Below, in pieces: positions 8,655-18,882 of a stretch of DNA of 38,764 bases. Position numbers and translations under genes: made by a program. The DNA is from Candidatus Contendibacter odensensis. GTDB lineage: Bacteria; Pseudomonadota; Gammaproteobacteria; Competibacterales; Competibacteraceae. Below the pieces are notes generated by a model that worked only from the letters and a program-made list of their open reading frames with translations, was not told where the DNA came from and made no database searches. The stretch is from positions 1-38,764 of the forward strand of contig PDTV01000014.1 of NCBI GenBank assembly GCA_002747185.1, given 5' to 3'. The first letter of the stretch is position 1. Each line of letters opens with the position of its first letter.

Positions 8655-9830
8655 ATGCACGAGGCCCAAAATCCCATTTTTTTCTCGCTATTTCTTATCT
8701 TTACCGGTGCGGCCATTTTTGCCACTGCCGCATTATATGCCCGTCAGGCGTTACCGATTGCCTACATCGTATTGGGTGTTTTAATCGGTCCTTTTGGGTT
8801 TGCCCTGATTGATAATGCGGCGGCTATCGAACAGATGGCGCAAATTGGCATTATGTTTCTGTTGTTCCTGCTGGGGTTGGATCTTTCACCGCAGCGGCTC
8901 ATCCAGATGCTGCGCAAAGCGACCGTGATTATGCTGGGCACCTCGCTGGTGTTTGCACTTCTGGGGAGCGGGATTGCACTGTTTTTTGGCTATACCCTGG
9001 GGGAAAGCCTGCTGATTGGTATGGCCATGACTTTTTCCAGTACCATCATCGGTCTCAAGCTCTTGCCGACGCGCACACTCCACCATCAACATACCGGCGA
9101 AATTATTATCAGTATCCTGTTGTTACAGGATTTGCTGGCTATTGCCATCTTGTTGCTGGTTGAAGGGTTAGGTGGGCGCGGCTCTACCTTGCAAGGATTC
9201 AGCCTGCTGATTATTGCCTTGCCCGTATTGTTGGGCTTCGCCTATCTGATGTCGCGTTATGTGCTGGTTCCACTGATTGTTCGATTCGAGAGCATCCGTG
9301 AATACATCTTTTTGATTGCTATTGGCTGGTGTCTGTGTATCTCGGAAGTGGCTGCACTATTGGAGTTGTCTTATGCAATTGGCGCTTTCATTGGCGGTGT
9401 AGCCTTGGCAACCAGCCCTATTGCACTCTATATCGCTGACAGCCTTAAGCCGCTGCGTGATTTTTTCCTGGTGTTGTTTTTCTTTTCGCTGGGTGCGGGC
9501 TTCGATTTGGGGATGCTGACGGAAGTATTGTTGCCAACCTTAGTGTTAAGTGCCGTTTTGCTTATGGCCAAGCCTTTGGTTTTTAGCGTATTTTTGCAAT
9601 GGGCAGGCGAGAAAGCCAGCATCGCTATGGAAGTCGGTATCCGTTTGGGTCAAGTCAGCGAGTTTGCGCTGCTGATTGCGGTATTGGCACAGCAAAACGG
9701 GTTGATTAGCCGCGAAGCCGCCTATCTGGTACAAGCGACCACGCTATTAACCTTTGTCGCTTCTACATATTATCTGGTGCTGACCTATCCTACACCGGTT
9801 GCAATTTCTGATCGGCTGCGCCGTGATTAG
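8655..9830 (+). CDS. CPA2-family monovalent cation:proton antiporter, transport domain only
   Basis: This is an integral membrane antiporter of the KefB/KefC/RosB type (Na+/H+ exchanger domain). It probably moves K+ or Na+ against H+. The ATG at 8655 gives 391 aa beginning MHEAQNPIFF. The frame is open back to 8538, but those residues are not hydrophobic or family-like. About 11-12 membrane helices are visible. Family motifs include LGVLIGPFG, MFLLFLLGLDLSP, FSSTIIGLKLL and LLQDLLAI. The protein stops soon after the last helix, so the TrkA-N/RCK nucleotide-binding domain found in KefB and KefC is absent. The exact ion cannot be read from the sequence. Confidence 0.88.
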   Translation: MHEAQNPIFFSLFLIFTGAAIFATAALYARQALPIAYIVLGVLIGPFGFALIDNAAAIEQMAQIGIMFLLFLLGLDLSPQRLIQMLRKATVIMLGTSLVFALLGSGIALFFGYTLGESLLIGMAMTFSSTIIGLKLLPTRTLHHQHTGEIIISILLLQDLLAIAILLLVEGLGGRGSTLQGFSLLIIALPVLLGFAYLMSRYVLVPLIVRFESIREYIFLIAIGWCLCISEVAALLELSYAIGAFIGGVALATSPIALYIADSLKPLRDFFLVLFFFSLGAGFDLGMLTEVLLPTLVLSAVLLMAKPLVFSVFLQWAGEKASIAMEVGIRLGQVSEFALLIAVLAQQNGLISREAAYLVQATTLLTFVASTYYLVLTYPTPVAISDRLRRD

Positions 9831-9851
9831 CTATCGACATGCATCTAAGGA

Positions 9852-9880
9852 TTGGCCTTTAGCGTGATTTTTTCTATAAT
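9852..9880 (+). promoter_or_regulatory. Sigma70 promoter of the tkt-gap-pgk cluster
   Basis: TTGGCC at 9852-9857 and a perfect TATAAT at 9875-9880 are separated by 17 bases. Transcription should start near 9887, leaving an unusually long leader of about 200 bases before tkt. Confidence 0.8.
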
Positions 9881-9886
9881 CGCGGC

Positions 9887-10085
9887 CATATTTTTCGGCC
9901 AAACCGATCCCCAAAGGGGGGTTTTGGCGCGACTGGACATCCATTGAGATCTCTCCGGTAAACGTCCCGGCAAGAGCGACGTGCGCAGCCGGAATGCGAC
10001 AGCAGATGAAGTTGGCGTGTATTATTCCGGTTTTTCCCCATAGGTTTATTTAGGTTGCTGAGTATTGTTTTAGGAGAGAAACTGA
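9887..10085 (+). promoter_or_regulatory. Structured 5' leader of transketolase, candidate attenuator or riboswitch
   Basis: Hairpin A (9898-9928) pairs GCCAAACC with GGTTTTGGC around a CCCC/GGGG inner stem and an AAA loop. Element B pairs CCGG (9955-9958) with CCGG (9989-9992) around an ACGTC/GACGT stem (9962-9966 with 9978-9982). Element C pairs CCGGAAT (9989-9995) with ATTCCGG (10024-10030) and is followed by TTTTT (10031-10035), like an intrinsic terminator. B and C share bases 9989-9992, so they exclude each other. I do not recognise a known riboswitch; in particular I see no TPP-type thi box. The regulatory role is inferred from foldability alone. Confidence 0.5.
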
Positions 10086-12179
10086 ATGCCCCCGCTTAGT
10101 GAAGCCGCCTGCCAACTGGTTGATGAGACAACAACTGGAGAAGTAATGCCTCCTGAATCCGTGAGCCAGACACCCTCGGCCTCGCCGCGTCGTAAGCTGG
10201 CAAATGCTATCCGTGCTCTTAGCATGGATGCTGTACAGTGTGCCGAATCAGGCCATCCCGGTGCTCCGATGGGTATGGCTGATTTTGGTGAAGTGCTGTG
10301 GAATGATTTTTTACGGCACAATCCTGCTAACCCCAAGTGGTTTAACCGCGACCGGCTGGTGTTGTCCAATGGTCACGGTTCGATGCTGCTATATTCTTTG
10401 CTGCATTTGAGCGGTTATGACCTGACTATTCAGGATTTGCGAAACTTTCGGCAAATAGGCTCAAGAACGCCGGGACATCCAGAATATGGTTGCACCGCCG
10501 GTGTGGAAACCACCACCGGCCCGCTCGGTCAGGGCATCGCCAATGCGGTGGGTATGGCCATTGCCGAACACGCACTCGCTACCCGCTTTAATCAGCCCGA
10601 TTACAAGATTGTCGATCATTACACCTATGCCATTGTGGGTGATGGCTGTTTGATGGAAGGGATTTCTTACGAAGCCTGTTCGCTTGCTGGAACGTTGGGC
10701 TTGGGTAAGCTGGTCGTTCTTTACGATGACAATGGTATTTCGATTGATGGAGCGGTGAAGAACTGGTTTGGTGAGGATGTTGGCAAGCGTTTTGAGGCTT
10801 GTGGCTGGTATGCCATTCCGAATGTGGATGGTCATGATGCAGAGGCTGTTAAAAAAGCGATTAAGCAGGCAAAAAAACAGGTGGATAAGCCCACGATTAT
10901 TTGCTGCAAGACCAGGATCGCCTGGGGTTCACCCAATAAGGGTGGTAGCGAGAAATCACACGGTGCGCCACTAGGTGTTGCCGAGGTTGCCGCCACCCGT
11001 GAGGCCATCGGTTGGCATCATGAACCTTTTGAGATCCCGTCCGAAATTTATGATGCCTTTGATGCGCGTGCTAAAGGTACTGCCTGGGAAGAAGAATGGA
11101 ATGATTTATTTGCCCGCTATCAGGTAGCTTATCCCAAGCGTGCGGCAGAATTTGAGCGGCGAATGGTGGGCAGCTTTCCGGAGGATTGGGAAGAGATTGC
11201 GTGGGATTACATTGAAGCGGCCCAGCTGCGGCATGAGGATTTGGCGACTCGTGCAGCCTCTCAGCGGGCGTTGCAAGTATATGCACCCCATTTCCCGGGA
11301 CTGGTTGGTGGTTCGGCTGATCTGACTGAATCTACCGGTATTCCGTGGGCGGGTTGTCGGCCACTGGATTTTGAGCATCCTGATGGTAACCTGATGTTCT
11401 ATGGGGCGCGGGAGTTTGCCATGAATGCCATTATGAATGGTTTGGCATTGCATGGTGGTTTTATACCGTTTGGCGGCACTTTTCTGATGTTTGCCGATTA
11501 TGGGCGCAATGCGATCCGTATGGCATCATTGATGAAACTGCGCTGCATGTTTGTCCTGACACATGATTCTATTGGTGTTGGTGGCGATGGCCCGACCCAC
11601 CAACCTATCGAACATGTTTCCAGCCTGCGGATTATTCCTGGTTTGTCGGTTTGGCGGACATGCGATACCACTGAAACCGCAGTAGCCTGGAAAGCGGCGT
11701 TGGAACGCACCGGCCCGACGTGTCTGATTTTTACGCGCCAGTTGTTGCCACACCAGGATCGTACACCTGAGCAGGTACGGGCGATTGCTCGTGGCGGTTA
11801 TGTATTGGTTGACTGCGATGATGAGGAACCTGAGGGGATTATTATTGCAACGGGCTCTGAAGTGCAGCTGGCCGTGGAAGCGGCGCGGCAACTTAACGAA
11901 GAGGGCCGTAAGATTCGTGTTGTTTCAATGCCTTCGGTAAATGTGTTTGAAGCGCAAGATGACGCTTACCGCGAGTCGGTATTGCCAGATGCGGTGACTC
12001 GTCGGGTCGTCGTGGAGGCGGGTGTTACTGCGCCCTGGTATAAATATGCTGGATCAGATGGTATTGTGATAGGAGTTGATCGCTTCGGTGAATCCGGGCC
12101 TCCGGAAATGATTTTCCAGCACTTTGGTTTTACCGCCGAGCGAGTGGCTGCCGCAGTAAGGCGTTGTTCTAACCCCTGA
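10086..12179 (+). CDS. tkt: Transketolase
   Basis: This thiamine-diphosphate enzyme moves two-carbon units between sugar phosphates in the pentose phosphate (or Calvin) pathway. Visible motifs include [11 protein letters not shown] (55-65), NGHGSM (95-100) and the ThDP-binding stretch [13 protein letters not shown] near residue 185. DLTEST carries the catalytic glutamate, and [19 protein letters not shown] lies in the pyrimidine domain. Two in-frame ATGs each have a good Shine-Dalgarno: 10086 (AGGAGAG at 10072-10078) gives 697 aa, and 10146 (GGAG at 10137-10140) gives 677 aa. Most family members start close to [17 protein letters not shown] (residue 35 here), so the shorter form is also plausible. 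It heads the tkt-gap-pgk cluster. Confidence 0.96.
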   Translation: MPPLSEAACQLVDETTTGEVMPPESVSQTPSASPRRKLANAIRALSMDAVQCAESGHPGAPMGMADFGEVLWNDFLRHNPANPKWFNRDRLVLSNGHGSMLLYSLLHLSGYDLTIQDLRNFRQIGSRTPGHPEYGCTAGVETTTGPLGQGIANAVGMAIAEHALATRFNQPDYKIVDHYTYAIVGDGCLMEGISYEACSLAGTLGLGKLVVLYDDNGISIDGAVKNWFGEDVGKRFEACGWYAIPNVDGHDAEAVKKAIKQAKKQVDKPTIICCKTRIAWGSPNKGGSEKSHGAPLGVAEVAATREAIGWHHEPFEIPSEIYDAFDARAKGTAWEEEWNDLFARYQVAYPKRAAEFERRMVGSFPEDWEEIAWDYIEAAQLRHEDLATRAASQRALQVYAPHFPGLVGGSADLTESTGIPWAGCRPLDFEHPDGNLMFYGAREFAMNAIMNGLALHGGFIPFGGTFLMFADYGRNAIRMASLMKLRCMFVLTHDSIGVGGDGPTHQPIEHVSSLRIIPGLSVWRTCDTTETAVAWKAALERTGPTCLIFTRQLLPHQDRTPEQVRAIARGGYVLVDCDDEEPEGIIIATGSEVQLAVEAARQLNEEGRKIRVVSMPSVNVFEAQDDAYRESVLPDAVTRRVVVEAGVTAPWYKYAGSDGIVIGVDRFGESGPPEMIFQHFGFTAERVAAAVRRCSNP

Positions 12180-12277
12180 CGTGCTACGGTGTAATCAATA
12201 CTGTTTTTTGATCAACAGGGTCTACACTTGGATCGTGTTGCATTTTTCATAATCACTCTAATGAGATTGGAGATTAA

Positions 12278-13282
<1,005 letters not shown>

Positions 13283-13302
13283 ACGGACAGTTTGATCAGA
13301 TA

Positions 13303-13345
13303 GCGACAGTGCAGCGGTTATCTCGTTGTGCTGTCGTAGTTTTTT
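13303..13345 (+). terminator. Intrinsic terminator or attenuator between gap and pgk
   Basis: CGACAGTGCAGCG (13304-13316) pairs along all 13 bases, with some G-T pairs, with CGTTGTGCTGTCG (13324-13336) around a 7-base loop. TAG and six Ts follow (to 13345). It lies inside a same-strand cluster, so it probably ends part of the transcripts and makes gap more abundant than pgk. Confidence 0.7.
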
Positions 13346-13389
13346 CTGCTGATCCCATTTTGAAGAATCACCACGTCATGGAGTAAGCG

Positions 13390-14553
13390 ATGAATTTTAA
13401 GCGCCTAACTGATCTTGATGTATCCGGTAAACGAGTTTTAATCCGTGCTGACCTGAATGTTCCTCAGGGCGATGATGGTGGTATTACCGACGATACCCGC
13501 ATTCGTGCTTCACTGCCTGCAATCCAGTATGCACTGGATAATGGTGCTCTGGTGATGGTAACGTCCCACCTTGGCCGTCCAAAAGAAGGTGAATTCAAGC
13601 CTTCAGATACCTTGGCTCCCATTGCAGGGCGCATGTCCGAGTTGCTGGGTAAGCCAGTGACCTTGGTACAGGATTGGGTCGATGGTGGCTTTGAGCCCAA
13701 GGCGGGTGAAGTGGTGCTGCTGGAAAACTGTCGGGTGAATAAAGGCGAGAAGAAAGCCGACGAAGAACTTTCCAGGAAGATGGCGAAGCTGTGTGATATC
13801 TGGGTGCATGATGCTTTTGGTACAGCTCACCGTGCTGAGGGCACCACTTATGGTATTGGGCGGTTCGCGCCAGTCGCCTGTGCAGGTCCGCTGGTTGCAA
13901 AGGAACTGGAAGCGTTGGGCCAGGCGTTGAATGCTCCGAAACGGCCATTAGCCGCGATTGTTGCAGGTTCCAAGGTTTCCACCAAGCTGACTATCCTCGA
14001 TAGCCTGGCCGATAAGGTAGACCAGCTGATCGTCGGTGGTGGTATTGCCAATACGTTCTTGTTGGCTTCAGGTAAGAGTATTGGTAAGTCGCTGGCCGAG
14101 GCAGATCTGGTTGAAGAAGCCAGGAAAGTGATGGCCAAGACCAATGTGCCAATGCCCACCGATGTGGTGGTCGCCAAAGAATTCTCGGCAATGGCTGAAG
14201 CAACGGTTAAAAGTGTCGATGATGTGGCTGATGATGACATGATTCTTGATATCGGCCCTGAATCGGCCAAGGCACTGGGTGAGCTGCTCAGCAATGCGGG
14301 CACTATCGTGTGGAATGGTCCTGTGGGCGTGTTCGAGTTTGAGCAGTTTGCCGGCGGTACTAAGGTATTGGCGGATGCTATTGCCAATTCTGGTGCGTTC
14401 TCGATTGCAGGTGGTGGTGATACCATCGCGGCGATCAACCAGTTTGGATCGAGGGTCAGCTACATTTCTACTGCAGGTGGCGCGTTCCTGGAGTTCCTGG
14501 AAGGCAAGCGTTTACCGGCTGTTGATATTTTGGAGTTACGTGCTAACGATTGA
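13390..14553 (+). CDS. pgk: Phosphoglycerate kinase
   Basis: This transfers phosphate between 1,3-bisphosphoglycerate and ADP, the step next to GAPDH. The length, 387 aa, is normal. Substrate-binding motifs are RADLNVP (19-25), SHLGRP (59-64) and [11 protein letters not shown]. The nucleotide-binding motifs [10 protein letters not shown] and [10 protein letters not shown] lie in the C-terminal half. Its start has a GGAG 8 bases upstream. It is the last gene of the cluster, followed by a strong terminator. Pyruvate kinase and aldolase genes, which follow pgk in many proteobacteria, are not present here. Confidence 0.98.
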   Translation: MNFKRLTDLDVSGKRVLIRADLNVPQGDDGGITDDTRIRASLPAIQYALDNGALVMVTSHLGRPKEGEFKPSDTLAPIAGRMSELLGKPVTLVQDWVDGGFEPKAGEVVLLENCRVNKGEKKADEELSRKMAKLCDIWVHDAFGTAHRAEGTTYGIGRFAPVACAGPLVAKELEALGQALNAPKRPLAAIVAGSKVSTKLTILDSLADKVDQLIVGGGIANTFLLASGKSIGKSLAEADLVEEARKVMAKTNVPMPTDVVVAKEFSAMAEATVKSVDDVADDDMILDIGPESAKALGELLSNAGTIVWNGPVGVFEFEQFAGGTKVLADAIANSGAFSIAGGGDTIAAINQFGSRVSYISTAGGAFLEFLEGKRLPAVDILELRAND

Positions 14554-14579
14554 TGACAAGATATCATCTTGAAAATTGG

Positions 14580-14608
14580 CAGGCGGCCTTTGGGTCGCCT
14601 GTTTTTTT
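14580..14608 (+). terminator. Rho-independent terminator after pgk
   Basis: CAGGCG (14580-14585) pairs with CGCCTG (14596-14601) around GCC-TTT-GGG, followed by seven Ts (14602-14608). It ends the tkt-gap-pgk unit. Confidence 0.9.
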
Positions 14609-14724
14609 ACAGGTATGGCGCACCTCAATAGGTTGATAAAGCGTTCAGGGCAGGTTGTTTTTAAGTCATCGCACTAAACGGCCTTGTAAAGTCAGGCTGT
14701 CTGGTGTGGCCTCATGTTTATTTT

Positions 14725-14733
14725 TGCTATAGA
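14725..14733 (+). promoter_or_regulatory. Candidate extended -10 promoter for parE
   Basis: TGCTATAGA joins a TGn extension (14725-14727) to TATAGA (14728-14733), one base off TATAAT. It lies about 65 bases before parE in an otherwise featureless spacer after the pgk terminator. No clear -35 is present. Confidence 0.4.
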
Positions 14734-14797
14734 TGGATGCTTGGTGCTTCATCGGGATAAGTGCCGTGCATCTTAGTGGTAAGCAACTGAAAAAGTT

Positions 14798-16684
14798 ATG
14801 AACACCAGCTACGATGCCTCTGCCATTGAAGTGCTCAGTGGCCTGGATCCGGTACGCAAGCGGCCGGGTATGTACACGGACACCAGTCGTCCAAATCATC
14901 TGGCACAAGAAGTGATTGATAACAGTGTCGATGAAGCCATTGCCGGTTATGCAACCACGTTAACGGTTACGTTGCATTTGGATGATTCGCTATCGGTCAA
15001 GGATAACGGGCGAGGGATGCCGGTAGATAGCCATCCTGATGAGGGGATTCCTGGTGTTGAACTAATCCTGACCCGCTTACACGCTGGAGGCAAATTCTCC
15101 GACCGCAATTACCGTTTTTCCGGTGGCTTGCATGGTGTTGGTGTATCGGTTGTTAATGCTTTATCCAGCCATTTAGAGGTACGGGTACAGCGTGAGGGCA
15201 GGGAATACCAAATGGTATTTGCTGGCGGTGAGAAAGTTGGGGAACTGGCGGTAATCGGTGCAGCACCGCGCCGGGCAACCGGCACGACTATTCATTTTCA
15301 TCCTGACCCGCACTATTTTGATTCACCCAAGTTTTCGGTAGCGAGACTTCGGCATGTTTTGCGCGCCAAAGCCGTATTGTGTTCGGGACTGGAAGTCGTT
15401 CTTATTGATGAGGCGGCTGATGAAAAAACCGTTTGGTGTTATGAGAATGGTTTTAACGATTACCTTAAGGCAGTTCTAGGGCAAGCACCGTTGTTACCTG
15501 ATCCTCCTTTTGTAGGTCATGCTCATAGTGAGCATGAAGCGGCTGACTGGGCACTAAGCTGGTTACCAGAAGGAGGTGAACCAGTCGCCGAGAGCTATGT
15601 CAATCTGATTCCCACCTCGCAAGGCGGTACGCATGTTAATGGTCTGCGTTCTGGTTTGGTTGAGGCAATACGGGAATTTTGTGAGTTTCGTAATCTGGTT
15701 CCGCGTGGTGTGAGGATTGCGCCAGAGGATGTTTGGGATGGTTGCTGTTATGTGCTGTCAGTCAAGTTGCACGATCCACAGTTTTCCGGCCAAACCAAAG
15801 AGCGATTATCGTCACGGGAATGTGCGGTATTTGTTGCGGGTGTGGTCAAGGATGCGTTGAGTTTGTGGTTGAACCAGCATCCGGAAACCAGCGAACGTAT
15901 TGCGCAATTAGCGCTGGCGAATGCCCAAAAGCGGCTGCGGGCCAGCCGTAAGGTGGTGCGTAAACAGGTGACCAGCGGTCCAGCACTGCCAGGTAAGCTT
16001 GCCGATTGTACAGCGCAGGATTTATCGCGTACCGAGCTGTTTTTGGTCGAGGGGGATTCAGCCGGTGGTTCTACCAAGCAGGCGCGTAACCGTGAATTTC
16101 AAGCGGTGATGCCCTTACGTGGCAAGATTCTTAATACCTGGGAAGTTGATTCTGCTGAAGTGATGGCATCGCAGGAAGTCCATGATATTGCAGTCGCTAT
16201 TGGGATTGATCCAGGTTCGGACACTTTAGGCGGATTACGCTATGGCAAAATTTGTATTCTTGCCGATGCAGATTCCGATGGCTTGCATATTGCTACCTTG
16301 CTGTGTGCGTTGTTTGTACGCCATTTTTATCCATTGGTGGAAGCGGGTCATATTTATGTCGCTATGCCACCGTTGTTTCGTATTGATGTTGGCAAAAATA
16401 TTTTTTATGCGCTGGATGAAGCAGAGAAGCAAGGTATTCTTGACCGGATTAGCATGGAGAAGAAAAAGGGCACAGTACATGTCACCCGTTTCAAGGGCCT
16501 GGGTGAAATGAATCCCCTGCAATTACGGGAAACAACCATGGATCCAACGACTCGTCGTCTGGTGCAACTGACCCTGGATGCGGGTGATGGTTCACTGCTG
16601 TTAATGGATATGTTGCTCGCCAGGAAGCGCTCAGGGGACCGAAGGGCCTGGCTGGAAGCAAAAGGGAATCTGGCAGAGCTTTAG
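14798..16684 (+). CDS. parE: DNA topoisomerase IV subunit B ParE
   Basis: This is the ATPase subunit of topoisomerase IV, which with ParC unlinks daughter chromosomes. The 628 aa match ParE (about 630) and not full-length GyrB (about 800). The GHKL ATPase domain shows EVIDNSVDEAIAG (38-50), with Glu46 as likely catalytic base, then DNGRGMP and GGLHGVGVSVVNALS. The TOPRIM domain shows LVEGDSAGGSTKQARNREFQ and DADSDGLHI. The C-terminus KGLGEMNPLQLRETTMDP is conserved. parC is not in the window. It converges with glnS across 76 bases in which I see no good terminator. Confidence 0.96.
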   Translation: MNTSYDASAIEVLSGLDPVRKRPGMYTDTSRPNHLAQEVIDNSVDEAIAGYATTLTVTLHLDDSLSVKDNGRGMPVDSHPDEGIPGVELILTRLHAGGKFSDRNYRFSGGLHGVGVSVVNALSSHLEVRVQREGREYQMVFAGGEKVGELAVIGAAPRRATGTTIHFHPDPHYFDSPKFSVARLRHVLRAKAVLCSGLEVVLIDEAADEKTVWCYENGFNDYLKAVLGQAPLLPDPPFVGHAHSEHEAADWALSWLPEGGEPVAESYVNLIPTSQGGTHVNGLRSGLVEAIREFCEFRNLVPRGVRIAPEDVWDGCCYVLSVKLHDPQFSGQTKERLSSRECAVFVAGVVKDALSLWLNQHPETSERIAQLALANAQKRLRASRKVVRKQVTSGPALPGKLADCTAQDLSRTELFLVEGDSAGGSTKQARNREFQAVMPLRGKILNTWEVDSAEVMASQEVHDIAVAIGIDPGSDTLGGLRYGKICILADADSDGLHIATLLCALFVRHFYPLVEAGHIYVAMPPLFRIDVGKNIFYALDEAEKQGILDRISMEKKKGTVHVTRFKGLGEMNPLQLRETTMDPTTRRLVQLTLDAGDGSLLLMDMLLARKRSGDRRAWLEAKGNLAEL

Positions 16685-16760
16685 TGGGGCATTGCTTGCC
16701 GGAGTGAATCGAAAGTCAAAACATCTGCCGGGTGGCCACTCTCTCTGGCGAGCGTTTGCT

Positions 16761-18476
16761 TTATTTGTTTTTGTGGGCTTGAGCGTTGTCTGATAGTGCT
16801 TTTAATTTTTTATCACGCAAACCAATTGTACGATTAAAGACTAAATGCCCTGTCGTTGAATCAGGATCAACACAAAAGTAACCGACCCGTTCTAGCTGGA
16901 TAACTTGTCCAGGCTGGACGTGTGCCAGACCGGGTTCTACCAAAGCCGTTTTTAATACTGTCAAGGAATCGGGATTGATATAGTCACTCATTGGCTTGGA
17001 AGCGTCCCTGTCGTCAAAGGCTTCAATAAACAGCGGCTCGTACAGCCGCAACTCAACCGGAATGGCAGAGCGAGAGCAAACCCACTGAATAGTGCCTTTT
17101 ACCTTGGGTCCCTGGCGCTTTGCGCCGCTTTTGGTGTCGGGGTCATAAGTGACGCGGAGCTCTTTGACTTCGTTGGTTTTTTCATCCTTTACCATTCCAG
17201 TACACCGGACGATATAAGCGGCACGCAGGCGCACTTCCCGACCAACAGCGAGTCTGTGAAATTTTGACGGCGGCTCTTCCATAAAATCATCGCGGTCAAT
17301 ATAAATTTCCCTGGAAAAAGGGATTTTTCGTTTGCCAAAGCTTTCGTCATTTGGCATGTTGGATGCTTCAACAGTTTCTGTTGTGTCGGCCGGGTAATTT
17401 TCGATAACCACTTTAAGCGGCTTCACCACGCCCATGGCTCGCGGTGCGGTTGGATCCAGGTTCTGACGGACAAAGTGATCTAAAAAGGCACGATCGACCA
17501 GACCGGCTGAGACTTTGCTAACGCCAATCGCCTCGCAAAAATGCCTGATTGATTTTGCCGGATAGCCAAGGCGACGCATACCACTGATCGTTGGCATTCG
17601 CGGATCAATCCAGTCATTGACGATGCCGTCTTCAATGAACTGTTTTAGGTATCGTTTACTGAGCAGGGTGCGACTCACATTAATCTCTGCAAATTCGATT
17701 TGTCTGGGGGGCTCGATAAATTCCAGTTTCTCCAGGAACCAGTTATAAAGTGGTCGGTGGTCCTCAAATTCCTTACCACAAATGGAATGGGTAATACCTT
17801 CAAAAGCATCAGAGAGGGGATGTGCAAAATCATACATGGGATAGATTTTCCAATCCCCTGCACGGTGATGGTTTGCAAAGAATATGCGGTAGATCAGTGG
17901 ATCACGCATATTCATATTTGGTGATGCAGGATCAATCTTGGCACGTAGTACGCGGCTACCGGGTGCGTGTTTACCTTCATACATTTCCCGGAATAAGTTT
18001 AAGTTCTCTTCAATTGGCCTATCACGCCATGGTGAGGGGCGACCGGGTACGTAAAAATTGCCACGGTATTCTCTAATCTCTTCAAGACCAAGATCATCGA
18101 CGTAGGCCAGATCTTTTTCTATAAGCTTGACTGCGCATGCGTGCAGTTTTGGAAAATAATCGGATGTATGAAAAATGCGATCACGTAGATCTGTCTCAAG
18201 CAACCATTCGAGATCCCTGATCATGGCATCTACGAACCGTTGTTCTTCCATGGTTGGGTTAGTGTCGTCAAAACGCAGATTAAACAAGCCTCCAAATGAC
18301 CGAGCAAGGTTATATGATGTTAAGGAAGCCATCGCATGACCAATATGCATGAAGCCGTTTGGTTCGGGCGGAAACCGTGTGCAAAGTGGTCTGGAGAAAC
18401 GACCGGATGCAATATCAGCGGCGATTTCATCTGCAATAAAGTTCCTGGGCGCAGTAACGGCATGTTCTTCGGTCAT
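16761..18476 (-). CDS. glnS: Glutaminyl-tRNA synthetase
   Basis: This class I synthetase charges tRNA-Gln with glutamine. The length, 571 aa, compares with 554 in E. coli. The N-terminal catalytic domain has PPEPNGFMHIGHA, with HIGH at 44-47. The KMSKS-type loop is LLSKRYL near residue 270. The anticodon-binding beta-barrel domains fill the C-terminal half. A strong match to GlnRS, including GSRVLRAKIDPASPNMNMRDP, excludes GluRS. Having GlnRS means this organism need not rely on amidation of Glu-tRNA-Gln. AGAGAG lies before the ATG. The tRNA-Glu and tRNA-Ala genes lie upstream on the same strand. Confidence 0.98.
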   Translation of the reverse strand: MTEEHAVTAPRNFIADEIAADIASGRFSRPLCTRFPPEPNGFMHIGHAMASLTSYNLARSFGGLFNLRFDDTNPTMEEQRFVDAMIRDLEWLLETDLRDRIFHTSDYFPKLHACAVKLIEKDLAYVDDLGLEEIREYRGNFYVPGRPSPWRDRPIEENLNLFREMYEGKHAPGSRVLRAKIDPASPNMNMRDPLIYRIFFANHHRAGDWKIYPMYDFAHPLSDAFEGITHSICGKEFEDHRPLYNWFLEKLEFIEPPRQIEFAEINVSRTLLSKRYLKQFIEDGIVNDWIDPRMPTISGMRRLGYPAKSIRHFCEAIGVSKVSAGLVDRAFLDHFVRQNLDPTAPRAMGVVKPLKVVIENYPADTTETVEASNMPNDESFGKRKIPFSREIYIDRDDFMEEPPSKFHRLAVGREVRLRAAYIVRCTGMVKDEKTNEVKELRVTYDPDTKSGAKRQGPKVKGTIQWVCSRSAIPVELRLYEPLFIEAFDDRDASKPMSDYINPDSLTVLKTALVEPGLAHVQPGQVIQLERVGYFCVDPDSTTGHLVFNRTIGLRDKKLKALSDNAQAHKNK

Positions 18477-18882
18477 TAGTAATCTCTCTGGACGTACTCG
18501 TACTCATGGCGCTGAGCGTCATTGCTCTGGTTTGACAGGCGGCGCACCTCGAAAATTCTATCAATTTATTGAAGCTGCGCCATAGCGTCCGTACTGAAAG
18601 CTCCAGGTTCAATGTGGTGGGAAATGCAGGAAATAGACTGGCTGGAGAATAACCGAAATATGCTGCTATCGACGAATCAGACGAACGAAATAGCTATTGC
18701 CTCAATGTTTGGCGGCATCTGGACATGTTTTTTAGTAGTGCTGGTTATGTACGCAATTTAGACTTTAGGAAGGCTTGAAAGACATTTCCGCAAACGGGAT
18801 GATTGAATCTGGTTTGGCTTGATGCAGGATAATGCCATACACGAAAGCTGCAGTAACCCGATTACTGAAGCAACATAGCAAA
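18477..18882. other. 406-base spacer between glnS and tRNA-Glu
   Basis: The stretch holds no large gene. The left part (18477-18600) should carry the glnS leader and promoter on the minus strand, but I cannot pick a convincing -10/-35 pair. The middle holds one small open frame on the plus strand (18612-18761, listed separately). In 18762-18882 I see nothing recognisable. Confidence 0.5.
18612..18761 (+). CDS. Possible 49-residue single-pass membrane peptide
   Basis: An uninterrupted frame runs from ATG 18612 to TAG 18759-18761. The first 30 residues are polar and begin MWWEMQEIDWLENN. The C-terminal end, MFGGIWTCFLVVLVMYAI, could form one transmembrane helix. An in-frame TGA lies not far upstream, so the frame is really this short. 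A weak AGG lies 5 bases before the ATG. It is antisense to the transcript of the flanking genes, and no terminator or promoter is evident. I recognise no family. It may be a chance frame; the arrangement of polar N-terminus and hydrophobic C-terminus is the only support. Confidence 0.25.
   Translation: MWWEMQEIDWLENNRNMLLSTNQTNEIAIASMFGGIWTCFLVVLVMYAI

Noticed and set aside
9975..10012. TPP riboswitch ahead of transketolase
   Set aside because: Transketolase uses thiamine diphosphate, but the conserved thi-box bases (CTGAGA and ACCTGATCTGG type) are not present in the leader.
13464..14438. Minus-strand open frames across pgk, one of 196 codons
   Set aside because: They mirror a highly conserved gene in the other strand and show Ser/Ala/Pro-rich translations with no domain features.
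14609..14797. Small frame of 20 codons after the pgk terminator
   Set aside because: It has no ribosome binding site, no recognisable composition and a very short length.
16700..16760. Terminator between convergent parE and glnS
   Set aside because: Only a 4-bp stem (GCCA/TGGC) can be formed and no T-run follows it closely.
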